Below, piece after piece: positions 51,205-60,764 of a stretch of DNA of 64,000 bases (positions are counted from its first letter, which is position 1; each line of letters begins with the position of its first letter). This stretch comes from Muribaculaceae bacterium. Lineage in GTDB: Bacteria; Bacteroidota; Bacteroidia; Bacteroidales; Muribaculaceae. Under the pieces are notes generated by a model. That model ran no database searches. It was not told the DNA's origin and was given only the letters and a program-made list of their open reading frames with translations. The stretch is from positions 33,686 through 97,685 of the forward strand of contig JAFLTQ010000010.1 in NCBI GenBank assembly GCA_022510385.1, read 5' to 3'. Both the position numbers and the translations under genes were made by a program.

Positions 51205-51804
51205 TCATTTTTTATCATTTTTTTCTTTTATGGCACCTTTTTGCCATTCTTTTGCCACTGTGTCAAGCTCTTCCCACCAATCTTTCCCAAACTTCCGGAT
51301 AAGGGGCTCTTTCAAAAATTCGTAGGCCCTTATTCCAAGTTCCCTCCCTTTTTTTTCTGCACATCTACATATCTTCCATCTATGCAGATTTAAGGCGGTC
51401 ATACTTCCCACCTTACTGAGCCTTACCGGGTATAAAAAACATGATGAGGGCTTTAGGTTTGGCAGTTTCCCTTCTCGATATCCTTTCTCAAGGGCACACA
51501 TGCAAACTCCATCTTCCGAATAAATTGAGAAGACACAATTACAACCCTCTATCAATGTTGTGACAAGATCCCCCTCGCTGTCATAATAGGATACCCCTTC
51601 TTCTTCTACTATTCTCCTTCCCCCGGGGCTTAACAGTGGAAGTATCTTTTCTTTATTGATCTCAAGACCTGTCTTTTCTTCCTCAAGCAATGGAGCGCCG
51701 GCATCGCCATCTATACAACACTGACCTTTGCATACGCTCAAATCGCACACAAAATATTTCTCTATAAGATCAAGCGAAACTAAAGTATCTTTTATTACAA
51801 ACAT
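51205..51804 (-). CDS. DUF3109 cysteine-rich protein
   Basis: A 199-residue protein matching DUF3109 (related to the UPF0153/YkgJ zinc- or iron-binding group). Conserved cysteines cluster in FVCDLSVCKGQCCIDG (about 18-33), EGCNCVFSIYSEDGVCMCALEKG (split about 86-108) and further on at SSCFLYP and KICRCAEK. The number and spacing suggest bound metal, either zinc or an iron-sulfur cluster; the function is not known. It starts 14 nt after the cardiolipin synthase stop and is cotranscribed with it. Confidence 0.88.
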   Translation of the reverse strand: MFVIKDTLVSLDLIEKYFVCDLSVCKGQCCIDGDAGAPLLEEEKTGLEINKEKILPLLSPGGRRIVEEEGVSYYDSEGDLVTTLIEGCNCVFSIYSEDGVCMCALEKGYREGKLPNLKPSSCFLYPVRLSKVGSMTALNLHRWKICRCAEKKGRELGIRAYEFLKEPLIRKFGKDWWEELDTVAKEWQKGAIKEKNDKK

Positions 51805-51818
51805 TTCTTTAGCTTAGT

Positions 51819-53264
51819 CTACAAAATAGGAGATATCAAACGCAAAAGCGACTCTAAAAACCGATGACGCAACGGACGCTTCTTCCATTTCTCTTTCTGT
51901 AATTTTTCGCATCTCTTCATATCTTCATAAAAAATATCCCTCATTTTTGAATTCAATTCGGCATCATGGATAAAAAGATTACACTCAAAATTATTTTCGA
52001 AACTTCTGAAATCGAAATTGGTCGAACCCGCTGTGACAAGATCGTCATCGATTATCATTGATTTTGCATGCAACATTCCGGGCTCATACAAATAAATTTT
52101 AATACCGGCCGCCAGACACTGTGTGATATAAGAGAAGGAAGCATAATGCAGCAGAAGGCTGTCGGTATGAGCCGGCATCATTATCCTCACATCTATATTA
52201 GCCAGGGCTGCCGCCTGGAGGGCGTTGAATAGTGCATCTGTCGGTAAAAAATAGGGTGTCTGAATCCAAATCAATCGTTTCGCAGAGGAAATCGCTTTCA
52301 GAAACATCAACGACAAGTTGTCCCAGGTGCTTACGGGTCCACCCGTAATTAATTGAATACCCACTTTATTGTCGATATCCTCTCTCCGCGGCATTAAGGC
52401 AGGGAAATATGGATCTTTCTTTCCGAAATTCCAATCTATCAGAAATGAATGTAACAATGACTCAACAATATCTCCTTCAACACGGAAATGGGTGTCGCGC
52501 CAGGGCTCTTTTTGATCTGTGCTCCCATAGGCATATCTGTCAGCAATATTCATTCCCCCTATATAACCTATAGTGCCGTCTATTACAACTATCTTCCTAT
52601 GGTTTCTCCAATTTATGCGGTTGGCAAACTGTGGGAAATTTACTCTAAAGAATGGATGAACCTCTATACCTGCCATCTGCATACGTTTGAAAAAGCTATT
52701 GCGCGCCGAGAAACTCCCTACATGATCATATATGACCTTGACCTCAAGTCCCTCCTTAGCCTTTCTCATTAAAATTTCTGCAATCTCCTCCCCTATTTTG
52801 TCATCAAGAAAAATGTAATACTGAAGATAGATTGATTTTTCGGCATTTTCAAGGTCTTTTTTCAGCGATTCAAACTTTTCGGATCCATTAGTAATGATTT
52901 CAACCTCATTATTATAGGTGAGAGGGTATCCTCCAACTTGAGTACCCAACATCACTAAATTCTTCTGTTCTTTCCTCAAATCGGTTTCTTGCAACTTCAC
53001 GCCATATGGCTGAAACGAGTGTTGAAGACGACGCCGGTTTTTTTGCGACATCATCTCGCCTCTAAGACTCCTTCCAAAAAATAGATAGAAAATAAATCCC
53101 ACTCCCGGGAGAAAAATCAAGGCAATCACCCAAGAGAGAGCCCTAATCGGATTTCGATTTTCTCTGACAACTACGACCACTGAAATGATTATTATGGCGA
53201 AATATATACATATCGCCATGAATAAAAACCAAGTCCTTAGATGGAGGGTCTCCGGTAGCCACAT
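51819..53264 (-). CDS. cls: cardiolipin synthase (PLD superfamily)
   Basis: Cls condenses two phosphatidylglycerol molecules to cardiolipin and glycerol. The 481-residue protein has two N-terminal membrane segments (about 10-30 and 38-60), then two PLD domains each with an HKD motif: NHRKIVVIDGTIGYIGGMN (about 219-237) and LHAKSMIIDDDLVTAGSTNFD (split about 399-419). The conserved PYFLPTDALF precedes the second. Length and topology fit the ClsA-type. It heads a two-gene unit with DUF3109. Confidence 0.93.
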   Translation of the reverse strand: MWLPETLHLRTWFLFMAICIYFAIIIISVVVVVRENRNPIRALSWVIALIFLPGVGFIFYLFFGRSLRGEMMSQKNRRRLQHSFQPYGVKLQETDLRKEQKNLVMLGTQVGGYPLTYNNEVEIITNGSEKFESLKKDLENAEKSIYLQYYIFLDDKIGEEIAEILMRKAKEGLEVKVIYDHVGSFSARNSFFKRMQMAGIEVHPFFRVNFPQFANRINWRNHRKIVVIDGTIGYIGGMNIADRYAYGSTDQKEPWRDTHFRVEGDIVESLLHSFLIDWNFGKKDPYFPALMPRREDIDNKVGIQLITGGPVSTWDNLSLMFLKAISSAKRLIWIQTPYFLPTDALFNALQAAALANIDVRIMMPAHTDSLLLHYASFSYITQCLAAGIKIYLYEPGMLHAKSMIIDDDLVTAGSTNFDFRSFENNFECNLFIHDAELNSKMRDIFYEDMKRCEKLQKEKWKKRPLRHRFLESLLRLISPIL

Positions 53265-53440
53265 ATTTGCTTGATTAAATTGCCTGAAGTCAGAGCCCGT
53301 GCCTTCTTTTTATGTTAAATCTAATTTAGTCATAAAGAAGACTCTCATTATCTCACACGAGTTCTATTTAGACAGGATAAGCTGCTTTTTACTTCACTTA
53401 TATCTATGCTAATTTATAAAAATGTTATGAAAAATGCAAA

Positions 53441-53475
53441 AAGAGAAGCCACGCTGCAATAGCATGGCTTCTCTT
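53441..53475 (-). terminator. terminator of the ribosomal alpha operon
   Basis: AAGAGAAGCCA (53441-53451) pairs with TGGCTTCTCTT (53465-53475); a short inner helix extends it. On the minus strand the hairpin is followed by TTTGCATTTTT. It lies about 48 nt after the rplQ stop and ends the long ribosomal protein transcript. The remaining gap up to the cls start (53265-53440) shows nothing else I can name. Confidence 0.8.
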
Positions 53476-53522
53476 TTATATATTTAGGTTTTGTAAACTC
53501 TGAGGTTAATCTGTAAGCCAGA

Positions 53523-54128
53523 TTAAGCTTCGGGAGCTTTATCTTCGACGGGAGCCTCCTCAGCAGGAGCTTCCTGAGCAGGAGCCTCTTCAGCTTTTGG
53601 AGCCTCAGCAACAGGAGCTTCTTCAGCAGGAGCTTCCTGAGCAGGAGCCTCTTCAGCTTTTGGAGCTTCAGCAGCCGGAGTTTCAACACTTGCTGTTTCT
53701 CCTCCTTTTTTGCGACGGCTTCTTCTTGTCGGTTTCTTTTTCTTGGCAGCCTTCTCGCTGAGCATCAACTCATTGAAGTCTACAAGTTCAATCATTGCCA
53801 TTTCGGCATTATCGCCAAGACGATGCACTGTCTTAAGGATACGGGTGTAACCGCCCGGACGATCTGCCACCTTTTCAGCAACCACGCCGAAAAGCTCTTT
53901 GACAGCCTCTTTGTTCTGAAGATAGCTGAACACGAGACGCCTGTTGGCCATATTATCTTGTTTACAGCGAGTGATTAGCGGCTCTGCATACACACGCAAG
54001 GCCTTTGCCTTCGCCAAAGTCGTGAAGATTCTCTTATGGAGAATGAGCGAGATGGTCAGATTGCTCAGCAACGCCTCGCGGTGAGCCTTCTTACGACTGA
54101 GGTGGTTGAATTTTTTATTATGTCTCAT
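53523..54128 (-). CDS. rplQ: 50S ribosomal protein L17 with a repeat-rich acidic tail
   Basis: L17 lines the exit-tunnel side of the large subunit. The first 125 residues or so are a normal L17 ([20 protein letters not shown] onward, with GGYTRI and [11 protein letters not shown]). The total of 201 residues includes about 75 extra: a basic stretch ([14 protein letters not shown], about 130-145) and then an Ala/Pro/Glu tail with two 21-residue repeats ([21 protein letters not shown] type). The DNA of the tail contains a perfect 44-bp direct repeat. Last gene of the operon, 6 nt after rpoA. Confidence 0.95.
   Translation of the reverse strand: MRHNKKFNHLSRKKAHREALLSNLTISLILHKRIFTTLAKAKALRVYAEPLITRCKQDNMANRRLVFSYLQNKEAVKELFGVVAEKVADRPGGYTRILKTVHRLGDNAEMAMIELVDFNELMLSEKAAKKKKPTRRSRRKKGGETASVETPAAEAPKAEEAPAQEAPAEEAPVAEAPKAEEAPAQEAPAEEAPVEDKAPEA
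53560..53666. repeat. 44-bp perfect direct repeat inside rplQ
   Basis: The same 44 bases occur at 53560-53603 and 53623-53666, offset by 63 bp, that is 21 codons, so the protein frame is kept. They encode the Ala/Pro/Glu tail repeats of L17. Copy number could vary by recombination or slippage without a frameshift. Confidence 0.9.
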
Positions 54129-54134
54129 CTCTGA

Positions 54135-55133
54135 TTAATCTTTATCTAATTTATACTTTGAAATGTCCATACCGAAGCTCAGGTTATGGTTGGCTAAGAG
54201 CTCATCCAATTCTGTCAACGACTTCCTTCCGAAATTCCTGAATTTCAGCAAGTCGTTCTTATTGAAGGCCACCAATTGAGCGAGCGTCTCAACTTCTGCG
54301 CTCTTGAGGCAGTTGAGTGCCCTGACTGAGAGATCCATATCGGTGAGCTTGCTCTTGAGGAGCTGGCGCATGTGGAGCACTTCTTCGTCGAATTCGTCAA
54401 CTTCGTTTTCCTTCGGGGTCTCGATTGCTATTTTCTCATCGCTAAAGAGCATAAAATGATAGATGAGAATCTTTGAGGCCTCTTTCAAGGCATCTTGAGG
54501 CTGGATGGATCCATCTGTCAAGACTTCTATGATAAGTTTCTCATAGTCGGTCTTCTGCTCCACACGATAATTATCAACTGAATATTTCACATTCTTTATC
54601 GGGGTGTATATGGAATCGATTGCTATGACGGCCGGATCGGAATCTCCGATTATTTCTCGGTTCTCATCTGCTGCAACCCATCCTCTTCCCTTATTGACTG
54701 TAAATTCCATCCGAAATCCGCTCTTCGGGTCAAGTCGACAAATTTCAAGTTCCGGATTCAGAACCTCGAAGCCATTGAGCACTTTACCCAAATCTCCGGC
54801 TGTCAAAACTTCTGTGCCTGCTACTTGAATAACACCTTTCTCAGTGTCTTGGCCTTCAATTAGCTGCTTGAATCTGACTTGCTTCAGATTTAGGATAATG
54901 TTTGTGACATCCTGACGCACCCCGGGAATCGTGTCAAGCTCATGGTTGACGCCATCTATCTTTATTGAGCAGATGGCATATCCTCCCAATGATGACAACA
55001 GTATTCGGCGAAGGGCATTTCCGATTGTCTGCCCATAACCCGGCTCCAATGGCCTGAACTCAAATTTTCCGAACTTATTGTCGGATTCGAGCATAATGAC
55101 CTTGTCGGGTTTTTGAAATGCTAAGATTGGCAT
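54135..55133 (-). CDS. rpoA: RNA polymerase alpha subunit
   Basis: RpoA, 332 residues. The N-terminal dimerisation domain contains [24 protein letters not shown] (split about 31-54) and the C-terminal domain (about 255-332) contains [22 protein letters not shown] and [20 protein letters not shown], the helices that touch upstream DNA and activators. It lies between rpsD and rplQ, the standard alpha-operon place, and begins 16 nt after the rpsD stop. Confidence 0.97.
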   Translation of the reverse strand: MPILAFQKPDKVIMLESDNKFGKFEFRPLEPGYGQTIGNALRRILLSSLGGYAICSIKIDGVNHELDTIPGVRQDVTNIILNLKQVRFKQLIEGQDTEKGVIQVAGTEVLTAGDLGKVLNGFEVLNPELEICRLDPKSGFRMEFTVNKGRGWVAADENREIIGDSDPAVIAIDSIYTPIKNVKYSVDNYRVEQKTDYEKLIIEVLTDGSIQPQDALKEASKILIYHFMLFSDEKIAIETPKENEVDEFDEEVLHMRQLLKSKLTDMDLSVRALNCLKSAEVETLAQLVAFNKNDLLKFRNFGRKSLTELDELLANHNLSFGMDISKYKLDKD

Positions 55134-55149
55134 GGGTCTTTATCCTTTT

Positions 55150-55755
55150 TTATTTAGAGTATAACTCGACGATCAATTGTTCTTTGATATTTTCCGGGAT
55201 ATCTTCTCTCTGGGGTAGATGAAGGAACTTTCCGCCCTTTACTCTTTCATCCCATTCTATCCATGGATATTTGCTGTGATTGAAGCCGGCTAAGGCATCT
55301 GCTATAACCTCAAGGGATTTCGACTTCTCTCTTACTGCTACTACATCTCCCGGTTTTACCTGATAGGAGGGTATGTTTACTACTTTCCCGTTTACAGTGA
55401 CATGTTTGTGGAGCACTATCTGACGAGCAGCCGGACGTGTGGGAGCTATACCTAAACGATAAACCACATTGTCAAGGCGGCTCTCAAGCAATTGAAGAAG
55501 AACTTCACCTGTGATACCCTTAGTGCGGGCTGCCTTGTCAAAGAGATTACGGAATTGACGCTCCAATACGCCATACATATATTTTGCCTTCTGCTTTTCG
55601 CGTAGCTGGATGCCATATTCCGACACTTTCCTTCTGCGGTTCTGGCCATGTTGACCCGGCGGATAATTTTTCTTTGCTAAAACTTTATCCTCTCCGAAAA
55701 TAGCTTCGCCAAACTTACGTGCGATTTTGGTCTTGGGACCTGTGTATCTTGCCAT
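55150..55755 (-). CDS. rpsD: 30S ribosomal protein S4
   Basis: S4 is a primary 16S rRNA-binding protein that starts 30S assembly and, in many bacteria, represses its own operon. The 201 residues start [21 protein letters not shown] and include the S4 RNA-binding domain [35 protein letters not shown] (split about 90-124). It has no cysteine cluster, so it is the zinc-free type. It is preceded by a 130-nt spacer that folds into a long nested stem, an obvious candidate for autoregulation. Confidence 0.97.
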   Translation of the reverse strand: MARYTGPKTKIARKFGEAIFGEDKVLAKKNYPPGQHGQNRRRKVSEYGIQLREKQKAKYMYGVLERQFRNLFDKAARTKGITGEVLLQLLESRLDNVVYRLGIAPTRPAARQIVLHKHVTVNGKVVNIPSYQVKPGDVVAVREKSKSLEVIADALAGFNHSKYPWIEWDERVKGGKFLHLPQREDIPENIKEQLIVELYSK

Positions 55756-55786
55756 TTTGTTTGATTATTTAATTTTTTTAGACGTT

Positions 55787-55871
55787 CTCCGCCTTAATCT
55801 CGGTGCAGCCGCTGGCTGTCGAGAGAAAGAAAGCAGACAGCCAAAATTCACCTTCAACTAAGGCTCCGGAG
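55787..55871 (-). promoter_or_regulatory. structured RNA element in the rpsK-rpsD spacer, candidate S4 leader
   Basis: On the transcribed minus strand four perfectly paired, nested helices can be drawn: CUCCG/CGGAG (55867-55871 with 55787-55791), CCUUA/UAAGG (55859-55863 with 55792-55796), GGUG/CACC (55849-55852 with 55802-55805) and GGCUGUC/GACAGCC (55836-55842 with 55814-55820), 21 base pairs in total, separated by small internal loops and closed by a 15-nt pyrimidine-rich loop. It ends 31 nt before the rpsD ATG. Position points to S4 autoregulation. Confidence 0.7.
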
Positions 55872-55885
55872 GGTCTCGTTGTTTA

Positions 55886-56275
55886 TTATACTCTTCTCCT
55901 TTTTGGAGGACGACATCCGTTATGTGGCAACGGTGTTACGTCTACGATTTCTGTAACTTCGATACCGGCACCATGAACTGTTCTAATTGCGCTTTCCCTG
56001 CCGTTGCCCGGGCCTTTAACATAAGCTTTTACCTTTCTCAAGCCGAGATCGTAAGCTGTCTTTGCGCAATCCTGTGCTGCCATCTGAGCTGCATAGGGGG
56101 TGTTCTTCTTGCTGCCTCTGAATCCCATCTTGCCCGCTGAGCTCCAAGAGATAACCTGGCCCTCACTATTGGCAAGACACACAATGATGTTGTTGAAAGA
56201 GCTATGTACATGGAGCTGACCGCTTGCGTCAACCTTGACATTCCTCTTTTTCGCTGCGACTGTTTTTTTTGCCAT
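55886..56275 (-). CDS. rpsK: 30S ribosomal protein S11
   Basis: S11, 129 residues, on the platform of the small subunit near the mRNA exit. Typical sequences: [20 protein letters not shown] (about 22-41), [22 protein letters not shown] (split about 50-71), [13 protein letters not shown] and the C-terminal [18 protein letters not shown]. It follows rpsM by 9 nt. The C-terminal PPKRRRV end is canonical. Confidence 0.97.
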   Translation of the reverse strand: MAKKTVAAKKRNVKVDASGQLHVHSSFNNIIVCLANSEGQVISWSSAGKMGFRGSKKNTPYAAQMAAQDCAKTAYDLGLRKVKAYVKGPGNGRESAIRTVHGAGIEVTEIVDVTPLPHNGCRPPKRRRV

Positions 56276-56284
56276 ACTTTAATA

Positions 56285-56665
56285 TTATTTAGTAGCTTTC
56301 TTCTTGTTAGCAACTGTCTTTTTACGTCCCTTACGAGTACGTGCATTATTCTTGGTGCTCTGCCCTCTTACCGGCAAACCAATTCTATGACGGATTCCTC
56401 TGTAGCAACCTATGTCCATCAATCGCTTGATGTTCAACTGTATCTCGCTGCGAAGATCTCCCTCTACCTTATAGTCGTTTTGGATTACTTCACGCACTGC
56501 GGCTGCCTCGTCATCTGTCCAGTTTTCCACTTTCTTATCGAGATCAACGCCTGCTTTCGTCAGTATCGTCTTCGCTGCGCTTCGTCCGATCCCGAATATA
56601 TAGGTCAGGGCTATCTCGCCTCTTTTCTTCTGCGGCAAATCAACGCCAACTATTCTTACTGCCAT
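56285..56665 (-). CDS. rpsM: 30S ribosomal protein S13
   Basis: S13, 126 residues, at the head of the small subunit, contacting L5 and the P-site tRNA. It begins [27 protein letters not shown] and includes the conserved [28 protein letters not shown] (split about 91-118). The Lys-rich C-terminal tail reaches the P site. The gap to the upstream rpmJ gene is 35 nt. Confidence 0.97.
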   Translation of the reverse strand: MAVRIVGVDLPQKKRGEIALTYIFGIGRSAAKTILTKAGVDLDKKVENWTDDEAAAVREVIQNDYKVEGDLRSEIQLNIKRLMDIGCYRGIRHRIGLPVRGQSTKNNARTRKGRKKTVANKKKATK

Positions 56666-56700
56666 ATTTTCTTTTATATTTTGTGCAAAGGTAATAAAAA

Positions 56701-56817
56701 TTAACCTTGGCGCTGTTTAAATTTCGGATTCTTCTTATTTATCACGTATAATCTGCCCTTGCGGCGCACGATCTTACAGTCGGCGCTCCTCTTCTTGATT
56801 GATGCTCTTACTTTCAT
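56701..56817 (-). CDS. rpmJ: 50S ribosomal protein L36 (zinc-free type)
   Basis: A 38-residue L36, ATG at 56817 and TAA at 56701-56703. It starts [20 protein letters not shown] and ends [10 protein letters not shown]. Only one of the four zinc ligands of the standard form remains (Cys14; the others are Ser11, Asn at the third site and Phe at the last), so it does not bind zinc. This C-minus form appears to be the normal one in Bacteroidales. Located between infA and rpsM. Confidence 0.95.
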   Translation of the reverse strand: MKVRASIKKRSADCKIVRRKGRLYVINKKNPKFKQRQG

Positions 56818-56826
56818 ATTTTGTTG

Positions 56827-57045
56827 TTATTTATATCTGAAGGCTATTCTCCCTTTGCTCAGGTCGTAGGGACTCATTTCCACTCTGACCTTGTCGCCGG
56901 GAAGTATCTTTATATAATGCATTCTCATCTTGCCCGATATATGGGCTGTGATTTCATGTCCATTGGCAAGCTCCACTTTGAACATTGCATTGCTCAAAGC
57001 TTCAAGAATTACACCATCTTGCTCTATTGCAGCTTGTTTTGCCAT
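56827..57045 (-). CDS. infA: translation initiation factor IF-1
   Basis: IF-1, 72 residues, an OB-fold protein that occupies the A site of the 30S subunit during initiation. Sequence features include [34 protein letters not shown] (split about 7-40) and the ending [23 protein letters not shown] (split about 50-72), both family-typical. It sits between map and rpmJ (gaps 27 and 9 nt), the common bacterial order. Confidence 0.97.
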   Translation of the reverse strand: MAKQAAIEQDGVILEALSNAMFKVELANGHEITAHISGKMRMHYIKILPGDKVRVEMSPYDLSKGRIAFRYK

Positions 57046-57072
57046 ATTTTATTTTATTTTGGTTGCGCTTTC

Positions 57073-57876
57073 TTATTTCTCAGGTTCAACTATTTCTGTC
57101 TCACCTTTCAAGGCCTCTTCTATATATCTGAAGGTGGTCAGGATTTCATTCCCTTCCTCTGTTATAAGGATTGTATGTTCGTAATGGGCTGATGGTTTGC
57201 GGTCGCGTGTCCTACATTCCCATCCATTGCTCTCTATCACTACATTCTTGCTCCCCATATTGATCATCGGCTCGATTGCAATACACATCCCGGGTTTTAA
57301 TATCGGCCCGATTCCTTTCCGGCCGTAATTTGGAACTTCAGGATCCTCATGCATGCTCTTTCCGATGCCATGGCCACACATCTCTCTGACTACGCTGTAG
57401 CCGGCTTTCTCACAATAGGTCTGCACAGCGTTCGAGATATCTCCTATTCGTTTCCCGGGTTGCGCTGCCTCTATCCCTTTATAAAGGCTCTCTTTTGTGA
57501 CTCTCAATAGTCGCTCCACTTTATCATCTATTTCTCCGACTGCAAAAGTATAGCAACTATCGCCATGAAAGCCCCTGAGCTCTGCAACACAGTCTGTGCC
57601 GATTATATCTCCTTCCTTCAATACATATCCGGAAGGGAAACCATGCACCACTGTTTCGTTGACTTCGATACAGAGAGTGCCGGGGAAACCTTGATAACCT
57701 AAGCAAGCGGGCCTTCCCCCATTATCAAGGATAAACTCCCTTGCCACATTATCAAGTTTACGGGTGGTGACTCCCGGTGCTACCCATTTTGCCACCTCCC
57801 CTAAAGTACGGCTCACAAGTTCGCAAGCCGCATACATTCCTTCTATCTCTTCAGCGGTCTTTATATAGATCATCAA
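57073..57876 (-). CDS. map: methionine aminopeptidase type I
   Basis: MetAP removes N-terminal methionine from new proteins. The 267 residues contain all five metal ligands and the catalytic histidine: VNETVVHGFPSG (His, about 72-83), GDIIGTDCVAELRGFHGDSCYTF (two Asp, split about 90-112), GHGIGKSMHEDP (His, about 169-180), CIAIEPMIN (Glu) and HTILITEEGNEILT (Glu). It is a short type Ia enzyme without the zinc-finger extension. It starts 9 nt after the secY stop. Confidence 0.96.
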   Translation of the reverse strand: MMIYIKTAEEIEGMYAACELVSRTLGEVAKWVAPGVTTRKLDNVAREFILDNGGRPACLGYQGFPGTLCIEVNETVVHGFPSGYVLKEGDIIGTDCVAELRGFHGDSCYTFAVGEIDDKVERLLRVTKESLYKGIEAAQPGKRIGDISNAVQTYCEKAGYSVVREMCGHGIGKSMHEDPEVPNYGRKGIGPILKPGMCIAIEPMINMGSKNVVIESNGWECRTRDRKPSAHYEHTILITEEGNEILTTFRYIEEALKGETEIVEPEK

Positions 57877-57885
57877 GCCCCTGGT

Positions 57886-59223
57886 TTAGAAAGCTCCGCT
57901 GCCTGTGGTACGCCCTTTGATACGACCCTCTTTCATAAGCCCGTCATAATGACGCATCAACAGATGGCCCTCTATGATACGAAGTGTATCCAAAATCACA
58001 CCCACCATAATCAATAGCGAGGTTCCTCCGAAGAAAGCTGCAAACTGACGGTTAAGTCCTATCACATGAGCTATCGCCGGGAGAATCGCTACTATTCCAA
58101 GGAATATTGAACCCGGAAGTGTGATCCTCGACATTATCGTGTCAAGATATTCCACAGTCGGTTTTCCCGGCTTGATGCCCGGAATAAAACCATTGTTGCG
58201 CTTCATATCTTCTGCCATTTGTGCCGGACGCACTGTGATGGCTGTATAGAAATATGTGAAGGCAACTATCATAATGAAATATACAAGGTTATACCAAAAG
58301 CCATAGAGATTGGTCATTGCTCCGAAGAAACCCGTGTGGTTTGTTGTGAAGCCAACCATGGTCACAGGGATAAACATTATAGCCTGTGCAAAGATGATCG
58401 GCATAACGCCGGCAGCATTCACCTTTAAGGGGATATACTGACGGGCGCCTCCATACTGACGGTTACCCTGGATCTTTTTAGCATACTGAACAGGCACTTT
58501 CCTCGTACCTTGAACAAGCAATACTGCTCCGGCTATAACGGCTACAAGGATGATCAATTCTACAAGGAATATTACAAGACCACCACCGGCTGAATTCAAA
58601 AGTCTACCGGTGAATTCCTGGAAAACTGCCTCCGGGAATCTCGCCATAATACCGATAAGGATTATAAACGATATACCATTCCCGATTCCTTTTTGGTCGA
58701 TCCTTTCACCAAGCCACATTATGAACATCGAACCGGCTGCAAGCACTATCGTCATAAATAAGACGCTCCAGAATGTCATGTCGATTGTCACTCCGGCTGC
58801 TGCAACCTGATATTTCAAATTGAGCAAATAGGCAGGCCCTTGCACCAAAAGAATCAATACAGTCAGATACCTCGTGTATTGGTTTAGCTTCATTCGGCCG
58901 CTTTCTCCCTCTCTTTGCATTTTCTGAAACGCAGGCAAAACCATACCCAACAACTGTATCACAATTGAGGCTGTGATATAGGGCATGATTCCCAATGCGA
59001 ATATTGAAGCCTGAGAGAAGGCGCCTCCCGAAAACATGTCAAGGAGCTGCATAAGACCATCGCTCGTAAAGCTCTTAAGTGCTGACAAATCGTTAGGGTT
59101 GATACCCGGTAAAACCACGTAGCAACCAAAACGATAGATGATTACCAATAAGATGGTAATGCCCAGCCTTCTGCGAAGGTCTTCTACACTCCAGATATTT
59201 TTTACTGTCTGTGTAAATGCCAT
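57886..59223 (-). CDS. secY: protein translocase subunit SecY
   Basis: SecY forms the protein-conducting channel with SecE and SecG. The 445 residues have ten transmembrane helices; recognisable pieces are the plug region after helix 1 with LPGINPNDLS, FSQASIFALGIMPYITASIVIQLL (helix 2, split about 74-97), and GFIPGIKPGKPT before helix 8. The C-terminus ends with GLMKEGRIKGRTTGSGAF, reaching the ribosome/SecA contact area. It lies 6 nt downstream of rplO, as in most bacteria. Confidence 0.97.
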   Translation of the reverse strand: MAFTQTVKNIWSVEDLRRRLGITILLVIIYRFGCYVVLPGINPNDLSALKSFTSDGLMQLLDMFSGGAFSQASIFALGIMPYITASIVIQLLGMVLPAFQKMQREGESGRMKLNQYTRYLTVLILLVQGPAYLLNLKYQVAAAGVTIDMTFWSVLFMTIVLAAGSMFIMWLGERIDQKGIGNGISFIILIGIMARFPEAVFQEFTGRLLNSAGGGLVIFLVELIILVAVIAGAVLLVQGTRKVPVQYAKKIQGNRQYGGARQYIPLKVNAAGVMPIIFAQAIMFIPVTMVGFTTNHTGFFGAMTNLYGFWYNLVYFIMIVAFTYFYTAITVRPAQMAEDMKRNNGFIPGIKPGKPTVEYLDTIMSRITLPGSIFLGIVAILPAIAHVIGLNRQFAAFFGGTSLLIMVGVILDTLRIIEGHLLMRHYDGLMKEGRIKGRTTGSGAF

Positions 59224-59229
59224 TTCTTT

Positions 59230-59676
59230 TTATTTTTTGGAGATGCTCCCTCCGGCTGCTGTGATTGCCTCTTCTGCCTTCTTTGAGAATGCATCGGCTT
59301 CCACTTCTATTGCCTTGCTGATATTGCCATTGGCCAACACCTTTACCAAACATTTCTTCGGGATCAAACCAGCTGCTCTGAGATCGTCGAGTGTTATCTT
59401 GGTCAGGTTGCGGGCTTCTGCCAACTGTTCGAGCGCATCAAGATTGATTGCTTTATATTCCTTACGGTTGATATTATTGAAACCGAATTTAGGCACTCTT
59501 CGTTGCAAAGGCATCTGTCCGCCTTCGAATCCTATCTTCCGGCTGTAGCCTGAACGGCTCTTCGCCCCTTTATGACCCCTGGAGGAGGTGCCGCCGGTGC
59601 CGGCGCCGGGCCCACGCCCTACCCTCTTATTACTCTTATTGCTACCGGGAGCCGGTTTTAGATTATGTAATTCCAT
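59230..59676 (-). CDS. rplO: 50S ribosomal protein L15
   Basis: L15, 148 residues, with the flexible Gly/Arg/Lys-rich N-terminal arm that enters the core of the large subunit ([29 protein letters not shown], residues 1-29, then [26 protein letters not shown]). The globular C-terminal domain ends in [18 protein letters not shown]. It starts 13 nt after the rpmD stop and is followed by secY. Confidence 0.97.
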   Translation of the reverse strand: MELHNLKPAPGSNKSNKRVGRGPGAGTGGTSSRGHKGAKSRSGYSRKIGFEGGQMPLQRRVPKFGFNNINRKEYKAINLDALEQLAEARNLTKITLDDLRAAGLIPKKCLVKVLANGNISKAIEVEADAFSKKAEEAITAAGGSISKK

Positions 59677-59689
59677 TTGATGCGTTGTT

Positions 59690-59869
59690 TTAAATTGTTG
59701 TCACTTCTACAAGATGGTGCACTGCCTTCACCATTCCTCTGATGGAGGGACAATCCTCGTGAACCACCGTGTGGTTTAGCTTTTTCAAGCCAAGGGCATC
59801 AAGTGTCAGCTTTTGTCTTTTCGGACAATTGATGCGGCTTTTGATTTGTTTGATTGCTATTTGTGCCAT
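59690..59869 (-). CDS. rpmD: 50S ribosomal protein L30
   Basis: A 59-residue L30 in a frame too short for many gene finders: ATG at 59869, TAA at 59690-59692. It begins [20 protein letters not shown] and contains [14 protein letters not shown] and [14 protein letters not shown], the usual L30 pattern of strands and helices. It sits between rpsE and rplO (gaps 10 and 13 nt), the conserved spc-operon place. Confidence 0.96.
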   Translation of the reverse strand: MAQIAIKQIKSRINCPKRQKLTLDALGLKKLNHTVVHEDCPSIRGMVKAVHHLVEVTTI

Positions 59870-59879
59870 CTCTGTAAAT

Positions 59880-60398
59880 TTATCCTTTAAATACTTTTTC
59901 TACCGATATTCCACGTCTCTTTGCAATCTCTTGCGGGCTTCTCATTTCCGACAAAGCCTCGATGGTGGCCTTCACAAGGTTATGAGGGTTGGAGCTTCCT
60001 TTGCTCTTTGCCAACACGTCTTTGATACCTGCGCTCTCAAGAACTGCACGCATCGCACCTCCGGCCTTTACTCCGGTACCTTCTGATGCAGGCTTCAGGA
60101 ATATGCGGCTACCTCCGAATTTTGCACTCTGCTCGTGGGGGATTGTGCCGTTGTGCACCGGAACTCTTATCAAGTTCTTCTTTGCTGCTTCAACTCCTTT
60201 TGCTATTGCGGCTGTAACCTCATTAGCTTTTCCTAAGCCCCAGCCGATTACTCCGTCTTCGTTGCCTACTACTACGATAGCAGCAAAACTGAAGGCGCGT
60301 CCTCCTTTGGTTACCTTAGTAACCCTATTGATAGCAACCAGACGGTCTTTCAATTCCAAGTCGTTGGTCGACTTTACTCTGTTATTCTTATTTACCAT
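59880..60398 (-). CDS. rpsE: 30S ribosomal protein S5
   Basis: S5, 172 residues, a decoding-fidelity protein. The double-stranded RNA-binding-like N-terminal domain has [28 protein letters not shown] (split about 19-46) and the C-terminal domain has [26 protein letters not shown] (split about 128-153). It follows rplR by 8 nt. No sign of resistance-type changes can be judged from sequence alone. Confidence 0.97.
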   Translation of the reverse strand: MVNKNNRVKSTNDLELKDRLVAINRVTKVTKGGRAFSFAAIVVVGNEDGVIGWGLGKANEVTAAIAKGVEAAKKNLIRVPVHNGTIPHEQSAKFGGSRIFLKPASEGTGVKAGGAMRAVLESAGIKDVLAKSKGSSNPHNLVKATIEALSEMRSPQEIAKRRGISVEKVFKG

Positions 60399-60406
60399 GA
60401 CTCTTT

Positions 60407-60748
60407 TTAAAATTTAAGACCGGCCTCGCGTGCTGCATCAGCCAAGCATTTAACTCTACCATGGAAAAGATATCCGTTGCGGTCGAACACAACCTGTGAG
60501 ATACCCTTCTCTAATGCTTTCTTTGCAATCTCAGCTCCCACTTTGGCAGCCTTCTCTTTCTTGTCTCCCTCTTCGATACCTTTTGATGAAGCGGCAACCA
60601 ATGTTGTGCCTGCGATATCGTCGATTACTTGTACATAGATTCCTTTATTGCTACGGAATACACTCATCCTCGGACGCTCTGCTGTCCCGGTGATCTTCCC
60701 GCGAATCCTTGTCTTGATTTTATTTCTTCTTGCTATTTTAGATACCAT
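60407..60748 (-). CDS. rplR: 50S ribosomal protein L18
   Basis: L18, 113 residues, binds 5S rRNA with L5 in the central protuberance. The basic N-terminus ([19 protein letters not shown]) precedes the conserved [20 protein letters not shown] (about 25-44) and the end [26 protein letters not shown] (split about 88-113). It lies between rplF and rpsE with gaps of 16 and 8 nt. Confidence 0.97.
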   Translation of the reverse strand: MVSKIARRNKIKTRIRGKITGTAERPRMSVFRSNKGIYVQVIDDIAGTTLVAASSKGIEEGDKKEKAAKVGAEIAKKALEKGISQVVFDRNGYLFHGRVKCLADAAREAGLKF

Positions 60749-60764
60749 ACTCTTCCTTTTTTAA

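Noticed and set aside
53414..53689. 91-residue Leu/Lys-rich frame on the minus strand overlapping rplQ
   Set aside because: It is the shifted reading of the repeated L17 tail; its Leu/Lys monotony follows from the Ala/Pro/Glu codons.
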